From NCBI GenBank assembly GCA_002344125.1, contig DDTQ01000012.1, positions 682,654 through 746,653 on the forward strand: 64,000 nucleotides of DNA. The letters are read 5' to 3'. Under the pieces are notes generated by a model that was given only the letters and a program-made list of their open reading frames with translations, did no database searches and was not told where the DNA came from. How positions within the stretch are numbered: position 1 is the stretch's first letter; the number at the start of each line of letters is the position of its first letter. Both the position numbers and the translations under genes were made by a program. The stretch is from Ignavibacteria bacterium UBA2360 (GTDB lineage Bacteria; Bacteroidota; Ignavibacteria; Tepidaquicellales; OLB5). Below are positions 55,647-64,000 of the stretch, in pieces.

Positions 55647-56510
55647 ATGAATTTCGCGCACAGGCTGCTTATTGCTATACTGCTTACTCTTGTTCTAAGC
55701 AGCAATATTTTTTCTCAAAGGATACGCGGGAACAGGCTCCTTGAAGTACTGGGGCAAACTGCTTATTCATACCTGCTTAATGCGAACCGCCCGGGCTATG
55801 GCGTAGATGCATTCACAATGGAACGGGGAAAAACAAATCTTTCAATCGGGTTATCATATAGCGATGAAGTAATTGATATACCTGTATCTGTGAACTATGG
55901 ATTAACGGATGATCTTGAACTTTCCGCGGGACTTTCACCTTACACGGAAAGTTACAACTTCCAGGGTAATAAAATAAACGGCTTTGGTGACTCCTATTTA
56001 GGAGTGAAATATTCCTTTCTCGAAACAGATTATTTCATCCACGGAATCCAGGCGGTAGTTAAACTGCCTACAGCAAGCCGGAACAGCGAGCTTGGAACAG
56101 GTAAAGCTGATGTTTACCTCGGAGTGGCGCAGGGTTATGTTAACGGCAATTTCGGGTATGACCTCAGCTTTGAATTCAACATTCTCCAGCGAAGAGATTT
56201 CCCAAATACAAAAAAATACCCCGCCGTGATCCAGAATCAAATAGACAGCGCAAAGAGTTCTTATGACTATTCAATTGAACCTGAAATTGTAATTTCCGGT
56301 GGCCCCTCATTTAATATCTCAAAAAATGTTTCAACCTACATCGGGTTCTCTTTTTCACGAAATACGAGGCTCAATTACAATTCACAAAGTCTCTACGGGG
56401 GAGCCGGATTAATGCTCTCCAAAAAAACAGGATTATCTCTGGGTGGTTCCTACGGACTTGAAGAAGCCGGGACGTGGGGAGTTTCTGCAGGGTTGGGCTT
56501 CACGTTTTAA
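55647..56510 (+). CDS. outer-membrane beta-barrel protein
   Basis: This 287-residue protein has a signal peptide (MNFAHRLLIAILLTLVLSSNIFSQ) and alternating hydrophobic strands typical of an outer-membrane barrel of about 8-14 strands (NLSIGLSYSDEVIDIPVSVNYGLTDDLELSAGLSPYT and onward). It ends with a C-terminal Phe (GVSAGLGFTF), as usual for outer-membrane barrels inserted by BamA. The family and ligand are unknown. It may belong to the outer-membrane porin/transporter-like group. Confidence 0.75.
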   Translation: MNFAHRLLIAILLTLVLSSNIFSQRIRGNRLLEVLGQTAYSYLLNANRPGYGVDAFTMERGKTNLSIGLSYSDEVIDIPVSVNYGLTDDLELSAGLSPYTESYNFQGNKINGFGDSYLGVKYSFLETDYFIHGIQAVVKLPTASRNSELGTGKADVYLGVAQGYVNGNFGYDLSFEFNILQRRDFPNTKKYPAVIQNQIDSAKSSYDYSIEPEIVISGGPSFNISKNVSTYIGFSFSRNTRLNYNSQSLYGGAGLMLSKKTGLSLGGSYGLEEAGTWGVSAGLGFTF

Positions 56511-56591
56511 TTCTTCACAGCAGAACTTTGTTCCGCAAAATCCATTTTATATTCTAAATAACTCATCTATCCTGAAATACAATACTGTTAT

Positions 56592-56933
56592 ATGCAGCCA
56601 TATTACACGATCGCGCTTTTACTGGTTTCCAATATATTCATGAACTTTGCATGGTACGGACATTTAAAAAACCGCGCTATGCCGCTATACTGGGCAATAT
56701 TGATAAGCTGGGGGATAGCTTTCTTCGAATATACGCTAACTGTCCCGGCTAACAGAATAGGAATAGAAGTATTCAGCCTGTTCCAGCTTAAGATCATACA
56801 GGAAATTATTACTATAGTGGTGTTTATTGCAATTGCGGTTTTTTTCTTCCATGAAAAGCTGAAATGGAACTACATTGCAGGCTTTGCCTGCATTCTGCTT
56901 GCTGTATTTTTTGTATTTTATGACTGGAAATGA
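56592..56933 (+). CDS. DUF486 small membrane protein (DMT-like)
   Basis: This 113-residue protein has four transmembrane helices and the DUF486 pattern: YYTIALLLVSNIFMNFAWYGHLKN, then FFEYTLTVPANRIG, then LKIIQEIITIVVFIAIAVFFFHEKLKWNYIAGF. DUF486 proteins resemble the small multidrug-resistance/DMT fold and probably form dimers, with unknown cargo. It stands alone with no obvious partner gene. Confidence 0.85.
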   Translation: MQPYYTIALLLVSNIFMNFAWYGHLKNRAMPLYWAILISWGIAFFEYTLTVPANRIGIEVFSLFQLKIIQEIITIVVFIAIAVFFFHEKLKWNYIAGFACILLAVFFVFYDWK

Positions 56934-57035
56934 TTATTTCCTGAGATTTTTCTCAAATACAGGTATTAATCTTTATACAGAAAACAAGCTTTATGTTTGT
57001 TATATTGCCTTTTAAATTTTGATCAAAACTAAATT

Positions 57036-57857
57036 ATGTCCATCCTCGCCGGGGAAAAGTTTGAACTCAAACTTCTGCCTTCTATGGCTGTTGCATTGCA
57101 CGAAGAGTGCGAAGATAACCGTTATAGCAGGCTGGTTGAGCGTTTTAACGATGAACACGTACTCTACAATCCGCTAATTGTCGCAAATCACAGCGGCAGT
57201 TACATTTTAATTGATGGCGCTAACAGGTTTGAGGCGCTCAAACAGATCGGCTGCAAAGCGATTCTGGCGCAGCTTGTCGATTACGCATCAAGTGATGTTG
57301 TGCTTAAATCATGGTATCACTTTGTGAGCTTTATGACCATTGAGGAGCTGATTGAATTTGCAGCAGGCAATAAGTTGATTACTGCATCTTTAACAGATAT
57401 CCGTAAACCTGAAAGCAAAAATGAACTGATCGTTCACTCAACTTCCGGTAAAGTGCTTTCTGTGATGTTAAGCGGCGATCTTGAAACTATGCTGGGTGAG
57501 CTATCAGCCTTAAACAGGTTTTATGATGAGAAGTACAGCTATACAAGGATTGATAGTGATACCGATATTTCCAGGATCAAAGAGCTTTCGCCTGATGAAG
57601 GTCTGTTGTTTGTATTCCCTGAGCTGAGCAAAGATGATATTGTTAAAATTGCGGGGCTGCAGCAGAAGCTGCCTGCGGGTATTTCACGGCATTTAATACC
57701 AAACAGGGTGCTGCACATCAAGATATTGATTGACGCGTTACAGACCGATGAGAATATCGATAAACGAAACGAAGAGCTGCAAAAACATATACAGCACAAG
57801 ATAGATTCTAAAAAAGTGAGGCTGTACAGAGAGCCAATACTGGTGTTTGACGAATAA
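57036..57857 (+). CDS. ParB-fold protein of the SerK/SbnI type
   Basis: This 273-residue protein has a ParB/Srx-type N-terminal domain with VANHSGSYILIDGANRFEALKQIGCKAILAQLVD, then a linking part, and a C-terminal segment FVFPELSKDDIVKIAG...LPAGISRHLIPNRVLHIKILIDAL. The overall order recalls the free-serine kinases SerK and SbnI (from memory of those sequences), where a His-Glu near the N-terminus (here His22-Glu23) is important. A kinase activity is therefore possible but unproven. No chromosome-partitioning partner (ParA) is near. A lolC/E gene follows 23 bp downstream. Confidence 0.65.
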   Translation: MSILAGEKFELKLLPSMAVALHEECEDNRYSRLVERFNDEHVLYNPLIVANHSGSYILIDGANRFEALKQIGCKAILAQLVDYASSDVVLKSWYHFVSFMTIEELIEFAAGNKLITASLTDIRKPESKNELIVHSTSGKVLSVMLSGDLETMLGELSALNRFYDEKYSYTRIDSDTDISRIKELSPDEGLLFVFPELSKDDIVKIAGLQQKLPAGISRHLIPNRVLHIKILIDALQTDENIDKRNEELQKHIQHKIDSKKVRLYREPILVFDE

Positions 57858-57880
57858 TTACAGAGTGAAGATATAATTTA

Positions 57881-59107
57881 ATGTTCGAAAGATTTATAGC
57901 AAGAAGGTACCTGCTTTCAAAACGTAAAGTGCAGTTTATAACTGTAATTACTTTAATTTCCGTTATAGGGCTATCTGTGGGAGTCACAGCGCTTATAGTA
58001 ATGCTCTCTGTATTCAACGGTTTCAATAAATTCCAGGTGGATACACTTACGGGGTTCGACCCGCATATCAGGGTTGAAGCCGATACCGGGTCAACAGTCA
58101 CAGATTACGCCTCGCTAATGGGCAGAATATCAGCGGAAACAAAACCAACAGAGATCGCTCCATACACTATCAATAAAGGCGTCATATCCACAAAGAAGAA
58201 TAATATTGTTGCTTTTGTAAAAGGTGTTGATGAAAAAAAAATATCCGGACTCTCTGATGTAAAAGAAAAAGTCACTCTTGGTAATTTTGAATTCAGAGAT
58301 AACGATGAGTTTGGCGGTATTGTGCTCGGCAACAGCCTTGCTGCAAAACTTGAAGCGAGAGTGCTTGATACTATTACGGTTATGAGTCCAGTGGGAATGG
58401 AAAAAGCTTTGACGCAGATTGTTACACCGAAGACACAAAAATTCATTGTGCGGGGAATATTTGACGCTAACAACCGTGATTATGATAAGCTATATTCATT
58501 TATTTCATTGCCCAAATCACAGAGCCTGTATGACCTTGGCAATTCGGTTAACGGTGTAGAGCTTAGGATAGGTGATATTGACGACTCCGAAGACGAGAAG
58601 GAAAAACTGACCGCCGCGCTTGGTAAAGGTTACAGGGTAAATACCTGGTATGATATGCACGAAGATCTTTATTCAGTTATGCAGGTTGAAAGATGGACTG
58701 CATTTATTGTGCTTTCCCTGATTATTGCAGTGGCGTCATTCAGTATTGTTGGTTCATTGACAATGACGGTCATAGAGAAAAAGCGTGATATAGGAATACT
58801 TAAGGCAATGGGTACAAAAAATTCAGGCATACTTAAGATCTTTATGTTTGAAGGAATATTGATCGGGGTTTATGGCACAATTTTAGGCTCAGTGCTTGGT
58901 TTGGCAATTTGTTTGGGTCAGATATATTTCAAGTTTTACCCGCTTGATGGAATGGTATATTCAATTGATGCATTGCCTGTCGATATACGTTACACTGATT
59001 TCATTTATGTTGGATTATGCGCGCTGTTAATTTCACTGCTGGCATCACTTTACCCGGCATTTAAAGCCGCAAGGCAGGAGCCGATAAAGGCAATTCGTTG
59101 GGAGTGA
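57881..59107 (+). CDS. lipoprotein-releasing ABC permease (LolC/LolE)
   Basis: The 408-residue protein has one N-terminal helix (about 20-44), a large periplasmic domain and three C-terminal helices with the core motif GSLTMTVIEKKRDIGILKAMGTKNSGILKIFMFEG. This is the LolC/LolE topology. It would extract outer-membrane lipoproteins from the inner membrane together with LolD. The ATPase gene at 59234 follows. Only one permease is present, so it may form a homodimer as in the LolCE-less systems. Confidence 0.85.
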   Translation: MFERFIARRYLLSKRKVQFITVITLISVIGLSVGVTALIVMLSVFNGFNKFQVDTLTGFDPHIRVEADTGSTVTDYASLMGRISAETKPTEIAPYTINKGVISTKKNNIVAFVKGVDEKKISGLSDVKEKVTLGNFEFRDNDEFGGIVLGNSLAAKLEARVLDTITVMSPVGMEKALTQIVTPKTQKFIVRGIFDANNRDYDKLYSFISLPKSQSLYDLGNSVNGVELRIGDIDDSEDEKEKLTAALGKGYRVNTWYDMHEDLYSVMQVERWTAFIVLSLIIAVASFSIVGSLTMTVIEKKRDIGILKAMGTKNSGILKIFMFEGILIGVYGTILGSVLGLAICLGQIYFKFYPLDGMVYSIDALPVDIRYTDFIYVGLCALLISLLASLYPAFKAARQEPIKAIRWE

Positions 59108-59119
59108 ATATTTTTTGTC

Positions 59120-59139
59120 ATTCCTGCGAAGGCAGGAAT
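59120..59139. repeat. ATTCCTGC palindrome (ATTCCCGC family)
   Basis: ATTCCTGCGAAGGCAGGAAT lies between the permease and lolD, after the permease stop. It may act as a weak attenuator, which is an inference. Confidence 0.8.
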
Positions 59140-59233
59140 CTTTATTGTGATTTGATTAAATGCCAGGCAAGCAACAATACCAACATGAACGAATTTTCAT
59201 CTTTCACTAAAAGTTGATTTAAAACAAATAATT

Positions 59234-59923
<690 letters not shown>

Positions 59924-59930
59924 TGTACAC

Positions 59931-60051
59931 ATCCCCGCGAAAGCGGGGATCTATAATCACTTAGTGGTTCTTGTTAATCATTTGACATGTTATCATTCTT
60001 CAAACATTCTATCAATTTTCATTCATTTGTCATTCCTGCGAAGGCAGGAAT
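59931..60051. repeat. two ATTCCCGC-family palindromes
   Basis: ATCCCCGCGAAAGCGGGGAT (59931-59950) and ATTCCTGCGAAGGCAGGAAT (60032-60051) lie between lolD and the receptor-like gene. Confidence 0.85.
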
Positions 60052-60093
60052 CTTGTTTAAGGGAAGCCACAAAATTTCAGAATTAAATATTAA

Positions 60094-62052
60094 TTGAATA
60101 AAATTATCACATATAAGATCACGTTTATTCTATTCATGATATCAATTAATATCATTACCTTTTCACAGGATACAACCAAACCAAAGACTACACCCGTAAC
60201 CAAAGAAGACACATCGTATGTGCAGAATTTTATTCTTGCTGACCATAATTACCAATACATCAATAAAACATCACCCGATACACTGACTCGCCGCAGATTT
60301 TTGTGGTATCCAACAAAATCGTTTGAGGATATTTTTAATTATGTGCCGGGATATTATACAAAATTCATGGATGTTGGCCAGCTTAATCCTGTAAACTACA
60401 ACCAGCAGTCTTATACCAGAACAGGCTTGCTGAGACATGGAAGACCGATTAATGATCCGCTGGATGGATCCATAGATTTTAATTTGTTTTCCAGAAACGA
60501 AATTGCTGAAATCGAATTCTCCGGGGATTACAGTAATAATATTTACGGATACAGTAATACAATAAACATTATTCAGCGGCAGCTATTTCAATTCAGACCA
60601 TATACCGAGATCAGTTACTTCCAGGATAGATATGAAAACCTGTACTTTGACGGAAATTTTCATCAGAATTTGTTCCGTAAACTGAATTTTAACTTTGGTA
60701 TAACTAAGCATTCCTACGATGGCCATTATACTAATAGCGATTTTGATAAATGGCTTGGCAGGTTCAACCTGACATTCGCTCCAAACAACAAGCTCAACTT
60801 TTTCGCATATGTAAATTATGCCAGGATCCAGAAAGGCCTCAATGGCGGAATTGATCCTGATACAGTTAACCTTGGAGATAAAGGCGAAGTTTTTGACGCA
60901 ACTGAGGCATTTGTGTTTAACAGTGATGCATATGGAATAAAAGAAAGATTTGATGTTGACCTGGGAGCAGTTTTCAAAACCGGTAAGAATTCAATATCAC
61001 TCATTCAGGTTTTTATCAGCAATTCATTCCGCAAGTACAGGGATGAAGAGAACCGCAGCAATTCCAACGGAATTTATGAAAAAAATAATTACCAGTGGAT
61101 AAATTATGGAGTAAAATTAAAAGAACAATTGAGCTTTAGCTTATCCCGCACGCTTACTTTGTATTCTAATTCTGAAGGTGAGTTTAATTATACCGTTAAA
61201 AATTATAACTTCAGTTACGGAACTGAGCCTTTTTACAGGAATACTAAAAATATTGATCTTATTCAGGAGCTGACCTTAAAATATAATGATCTGTTGGTCT
61301 CCGGGTTCGTAAGGGGATTTTCTGAGGCATTTGATTATGAATATTACTCCGCCGGTTTTAACAGCATTAGCATTACTCCCGGCGCTAAAGCGGAGTATAA
61401 GCTGAAATTATCGGAAGGCGAAAACATTCTGTTAAAGCTTCAATACAGCTATAAGGATGACCATGTAAGCACTTCAGCTGTTTACAGGAACAATTTCATG
61501 AACGCGGGTACAGAGTTTTATTATTACAAAACGAGAACTTACGATTACTATTTCACCCTGATGAATTTTCCACCTTCAACCGTATTCAGAGGAGTAAATC
61601 TATTTTCTGAAATTAAAGTGTTTAAATTTAAGCTGGGATTAAATCATTCATATTCGTTCAGAAATGATCATAATATGGATAGCCCGGAAAATTACGGCAG
61701 AATAAATCTGGCATGGGAAGATAATGCATTCAGGAATAAACTCGAATACAAGATCGGTCTTGCAACCCGCTATTGGTCTGAATACAGGTCATTGTTTTAT
61801 TCGGGATATTCAAACACGTTTTCACCATTCATATTTCAGTTAAATTCGATGCAAAACAGCGTTCGCATCCCCGCCAACGCCACATTAGATTTTTACATAA
61901 TGGGCAGAATAGGGAAAGCTACTTTTGGATTAACATTTGAAAATATTCTGGATAGGATAATTTATAATACGGGAGTTTACCCGTTTATGGATAGGGGAGG
62001 ATTCTTAAACTCAATGTCAAGATTCAACATTACCTGGAATTTCTTCGATTAA
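60094..62052 (+). CDS. TonB-dependent receptor-like outer-membrane protein
   Basis: This 652-residue protein has a signal peptide, if the TTG at 60094 is the start (MNKIITYKITFILFMISINIITFSQ). A plug-like domain follows (about 65-165, with GLLRHGRPINDPLDGSIDFNLFSRNEIAEIEFSGDYSNNIYG), and then a long beta-barrel of alternating strands. No TonB box and no partner SusD gene are evident, so TonB dependence is inferred from the plug pattern. It may import a solute or act as an adhesin-type barrel. The gene ends inside the convergent GT9 gene, overlapping it by 36 bp. Confidence 0.75.
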   Translation: MNKIITYKITFILFMISINIITFSQDTTKPKTTPVTKEDTSYVQNFILADHNYQYINKTSPDTLTRRRFLWYPTKSFEDIFNYVPGYYTKFMDVGQLNPVNYNQQSYTRTGLLRHGRPINDPLDGSIDFNLFSRNEIAEIEFSGDYSNNIYGYSNTINIIQRQLFQFRPYTEISYFQDRYENLYFDGNFHQNLFRKLNFNFGITKHSYDGHYTNSDFDKWLGRFNLTFAPNNKLNFFAYVNYARIQKGLNGGIDPDTVNLGDKGEVFDATEAFVFNSDAYGIKERFDVDLGAVFKTGKNSISLIQVFISNSFRKYRDEENRSNSNGIYEKNNYQWINYGVKLKEQLSFSLSRTLTLYSNSEGEFNYTVKNYNFSYGTEPFYRNTKNIDLIQELTLKYNDLLVSGFVRGFSEAFDYEYYSAGFNSISITPGAKAEYKLKLSEGENILLKLQYSYKDDHVSTSAVYRNNFMNAGTEFYYYKTRTYDYYFTLMNFPPSTVFRGVNLFSEIKVFKFKLGLNHSYSFRNDHNMDSPENYGRINLAWEDNAFRNKLEYKIGLATRYWSEYRSLFYSGYSNTFSPFIFQLNSMQNSVRIPANATLDFYIMGRIGKATFGLTFENILDRIIYNTGVYPFMDRGGFLNSMSRFNITWNFFD

Positions 62053-63096
62053 CGCTTCGCAGGCAGCCATTACATCACTCACTTCAACAAGCTTAATGCA
62101 TTTGAATTCATCTTTGCCGCTATAAATACATTTTACGGGTTTAGGTGAATTAAAAAAACAGGGTGAGCAGTCAAGTTCAGTACGCACAATAATATGCCTG
62201 TTTTGCCAGGGGTAAAGTTCTTTGTAGTTCGTATATGCGAATACCGCCACCTGCGGTATGGCAAGGCCCGCAGCCATATGCATCAACGCTGAATCATTGC
62301 TTACAAACAGGTGGCACTTTTCCATCAAAGCAAGTGATTGCGGCAGGTTTTTGGTTTCGGGTATTATAACATTCTCACCGCCAAGGGTTTTGATCATTTC
62401 ATTTACATCCTTTTCGGTACCAAAGAGCAAAACCTTCGCATTGTACCTTTCGGTTAGCTGCTTCGCAAGCGAAGCGTATTTAATGGCAGACCAGCGTTTG
62501 TTTATGTGACCCTTAAATGTGGCTGAACCCGCATGGAATCCGATAACAGGCTTACCCTCAAGATCATTTTCACCGAAATACTTCGCTGCAAATTCAGCGT
62601 CAGCGGGTGTTAGGTAAATTTCCAATTGACCCAGTTCATCAGCTTGCATATTAGGAAATACCGCTTTTACAAGCTCAAAATTCTCAATTACGTTGTGCCT
62701 GTCTTTTACCTCGTTGACCAGAATGTTATTCAGGAAATCCAGGTTAGACTTTGAGTAATTATTGTACCTGTGGGCTATTTTAACTTTCGCGGATTCGAGA
62801 TATTGAACCAGATTGTATTCCCTGCGGTTTGAAGGATATACATTGATGGAAACGTCATATTTATGTTTTCTTAATGCGAGGGTTTGTTTTAATGAACTGA
62901 GTTTTGATTGCTTAAGGAAATCAATAAAGTAAACTTTGTTTACATGCGGATTATTTTTAAACAGGTCTTCGACCGGTTTGAACATCACAACAACATCAAT
63001 TATACTTTCAGGTGAATGCTTTTTTAAAAGGGCAAGCGCAGGTGTGAACATTAATGCATCACCAATACCTGATAATGCGTTTATTAATATTCTCAT
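62017..63096 (-). CDS. GT9 (heptosyltransferase-like) glycosyltransferase
   Basis: This 359-residue protein belongs to glycosyltransferase family 9, which usually adds heptose or related sugars to lipopolysaccharide core. The GT-B fold is recognisable: the N-terminal MRILINALSGIGDALMFTPAL and the C-terminal VSNDSALMHMAAGLAIPQVAVF donor-binding region. Cys residues in the final stretch (ELDCSPCFFNSPKPVKCIYSGKDEFKCI) are frequent in this family. Its neighbour is a methyltransferase on the same strand. The acceptor is not known. Confidence 0.87.
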   Translation of the reverse strand: MRILINALSGIGDALMFTPALALLKKHSPESIIDVVVMFKPVEDLFKNNPHVNKVYFIDFLKQSKLSSLKQTLALRKHKYDVSINVYPSNRREYNLVQYLESAKVKIAHRYNNYSKSNLDFLNNILVNEVKDRHNVIENFELVKAVFPNMQADELGQLEIYLTPADAEFAAKYFGENDLEGKPVIGFHAGSATFKGHINKRWSAIKYASLAKQLTERYNAKVLLFGTEKDVNEMIKTLGGENVIIPETKNLPQSLALMEKCHLFVSNDSALMHMAAGLAIPQVAVFAYTNYKELYPWQNRHIIVRTELDCSPCFFNSPKPVKCIYSGKDEFKCIKLVEVSDVMAACEALIEEIPGNVES

Positions 63097-63135
63097 ACCT
63101 TTATGGTGAATTAATGATTGGTTTGCACTTCAGCC

Positions 63136-63813
63136 TTACGGCTTTTTAAATATCACAAAATACTTATCGTTGAAATCAACTGTTGTTAATACTTCTGATT
63201 TGCCGTAAACTTTCTGATACCATTCAATACCGCGCGGTTTTTCAATTCGGTTCAGGCGCAGCTTATTGGCTAGATATACATTTTTGCCCGGGTCCCACAT
63301 GGTAATAATAAGCTTCGCGTCGCTCTTAAGCGAACGCCATAGATTATCCATCGCCTTATTAAACCGTTCATCATCGGTGATATGCTGGGTCACGTCTATC
63401 ATTACCCCAAGATCAAACGTGCTTTCCGGCAGCCTTACTTCGCTGATATCACCATGGATGAAGTTATATTGCGGGTACTTTTTCTGCAGATTGATTATCG
63501 ATATTTCGGCAATATCATTGCCTGTATAATTCTTCGCTCCAAGTGAATTGAAAAAATCAGTCCAGTAGCCTACGCCAATACCAATTTCAACAATATTCAT
63601 TTCCGGTGTGATCTCTATTCCGGCCCTTTTCATCTCGCCCATCAGTACGGTTTTTTTTTCTTCGTACATCTTTAGGTTTTCTTCATTGCTAAGCCTGTAG
63701 TGTCCAACACCTTTCAGGTCAAATGAGTTTGTTAACAGCTCATTCCAGAAGGTTTTTGGCTTATAGTTGAACATCATTTTGAAGTATATCTTTACGTCGT
63801 TATATAGTCCCAT
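63136..63813 (-). CDS. SAM-dependent methyltransferase
   Basis: This 225-residue class I methyltransferase has motif I EIGIGVGYWTDFF near residue 71, motif II-like GDISEVRLPESTFDLGVMID, and a TQHITDDERF loop. The substrate is unknown. The N-terminus holds about 60 residues before motif I. It lies upstream of the GT9 gene, 39 bp apart, and could act on a surface glycan, which is an inference from context. Confidence 0.8.
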   Translation of the reverse strand: MGLYNDVKIYFKMMFNYKPKTFWNELLTNSFDLKGVGHYRLSNEENLKMYEEKKTVLMGEMKRAGIEITPEMNIVEIGIGVGYWTDFFNSLGAKNYTGNDIAEISIINLQKKYPQYNFIHGDISEVRLPESTFDLGVMIDVTQHITDDERFNKAMDNLWRSLKSDAKLIITMWDPGKNVYLANKLRLNRIEKPRGIEWYQKVYGKSEVLTTVDFNDKYFVIFKKP

Positions 63814-63834
63814 AAATTATGTGCCCGTCACCGG

Positions 63835-64000
63835 TTATCTGCCCAGCATTTCAGGCGCGTACTTTCTTATTTTGTTTAAATTGGCCATTGCGTTGGCTGT
63901 ATCGTTCTTTTCTGCGTAGATCTGGTATAAATAATAATGCGCCATCACATTGTAATCGTCAAGCGAAACCGCTTTTTGGTAATTCTTAAAAGCTTCATCA
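63835..64000 (-). CDS. TPR-like protein, partial (C-terminal end)
   Basis: The frame DEAFKNYQKAVSLDDYNVMAHYYLYQIYAEKNDTANAMANLNKIRKYAPEMLGR runs from the window edge to a stop at 63835. The pattern of two helix pairs with YxxA and AMANLNKI suggests the last tetratricopeptide repeat of a larger protein. The rest lies beyond the window. Confidence 0.75.
   Translation of the reverse strand, partial: DEAFKNYQKAVSLDDYNVMAHYYLYQIYAEKNDTANAMANLNKIRKYAPEMLGR

Overview
The window looks like a chromosome segment of a Bacteroidota/Chlorobi-group bacterium, most likely from the Ignavibacteria. Five secreted proteins end in the C-terminal sorting domain of the type IX secretion system, with the SLSQNYPNPFNP-type start and a terminal KKMVLVK-like end that are common in Ignavibacteria. 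The genome uses a GTP-type PEP carboxykinase, carries a histone H1-like protein, and has some promoter-like TTG-N20-TAnnTTTG signals. I saw no rRNA, tRNA, prophage, intact insertion sequence or CRISPR array.

Layout. 1-5.5 kb (minus strand): alpha/beta hydrolase, an AmgK-like kinase, an M1 aminopeptidase and an aldehyde dehydrogenase. 5.7-6.4 kb: a tandem array of about 125-bp units rich in CTCGTGSCACGAG palindromes. Then dapA, a duplicated GIY-YIG endonuclease whose first copy has lost its start codon, an FG-GAP/T9SS protein, a DUF6600-like protein, a DUF58 protein and a TPR lipoprotein. 13.8-17.2 kb is an SOS locus: dinB, lexA, an E. coli-like SOS box and a small divergent DUF6504-like gene. 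17.3-22.4 kb: a GT39 glycosyltransferase, pckG, and a sodium:solute symporter cut by one in-frame TAA. 22.4-24.8 kb is repeat-rich: a ParE-type toxin-antitoxin pair lies between direct copies of a composite repeat and is followed by an unusual iteron-like array. 24.8-30 kb: mscL, a three-PAS histidine kinase and clpC.

30.4-41.8 kb is a minus-strand block: hemW, three signal peptidase I genes in tandem, lepA, a histone H1-like gene, sdhD, sdhC, ftsX, a second sodium:solute symporter, and a second toxin-antitoxin pair whose toxin is frameshifted. 41.9-53 kb is dominated by secreted T9SS cargo (two Ycf48-like propellers, an M28 peptidase and a reprolysin-like protease), with feoAB in between. 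53-64 kb: pyrimidine-nucleoside phosphorylase, a thermonuclease, a lipoprotein, envelope proteins, a SerK/SbnI-like ParB-fold protein, lolC/E and lolD, a TonB-receptor-like barrel, a GT9 glycosyltransferase, a methyltransferase and the end of a TPR gene.

How it fits together. Export is a theme: three signal peptidases, Lol transport, several outer-membrane proteins and five T9SS substrates. The other theme is heavy invasion of intergenic DNA by at least seven families of short palindromic repeats. Some have entered the lexA leader and apparently the coding region of a T9SS sorting domain. The most unusual items are the 24.4-24.7 kb iteron-like array, the toxin-antitoxin pair inside direct composite repeats, the lexA operator separated from its gene by repeat DNA, the signal peptidase triplet with a membrane-domain fusion, and a roughly 100-bp structured repeat at 31.6 and 50.4 kb. 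Nothing here is a proven new system.
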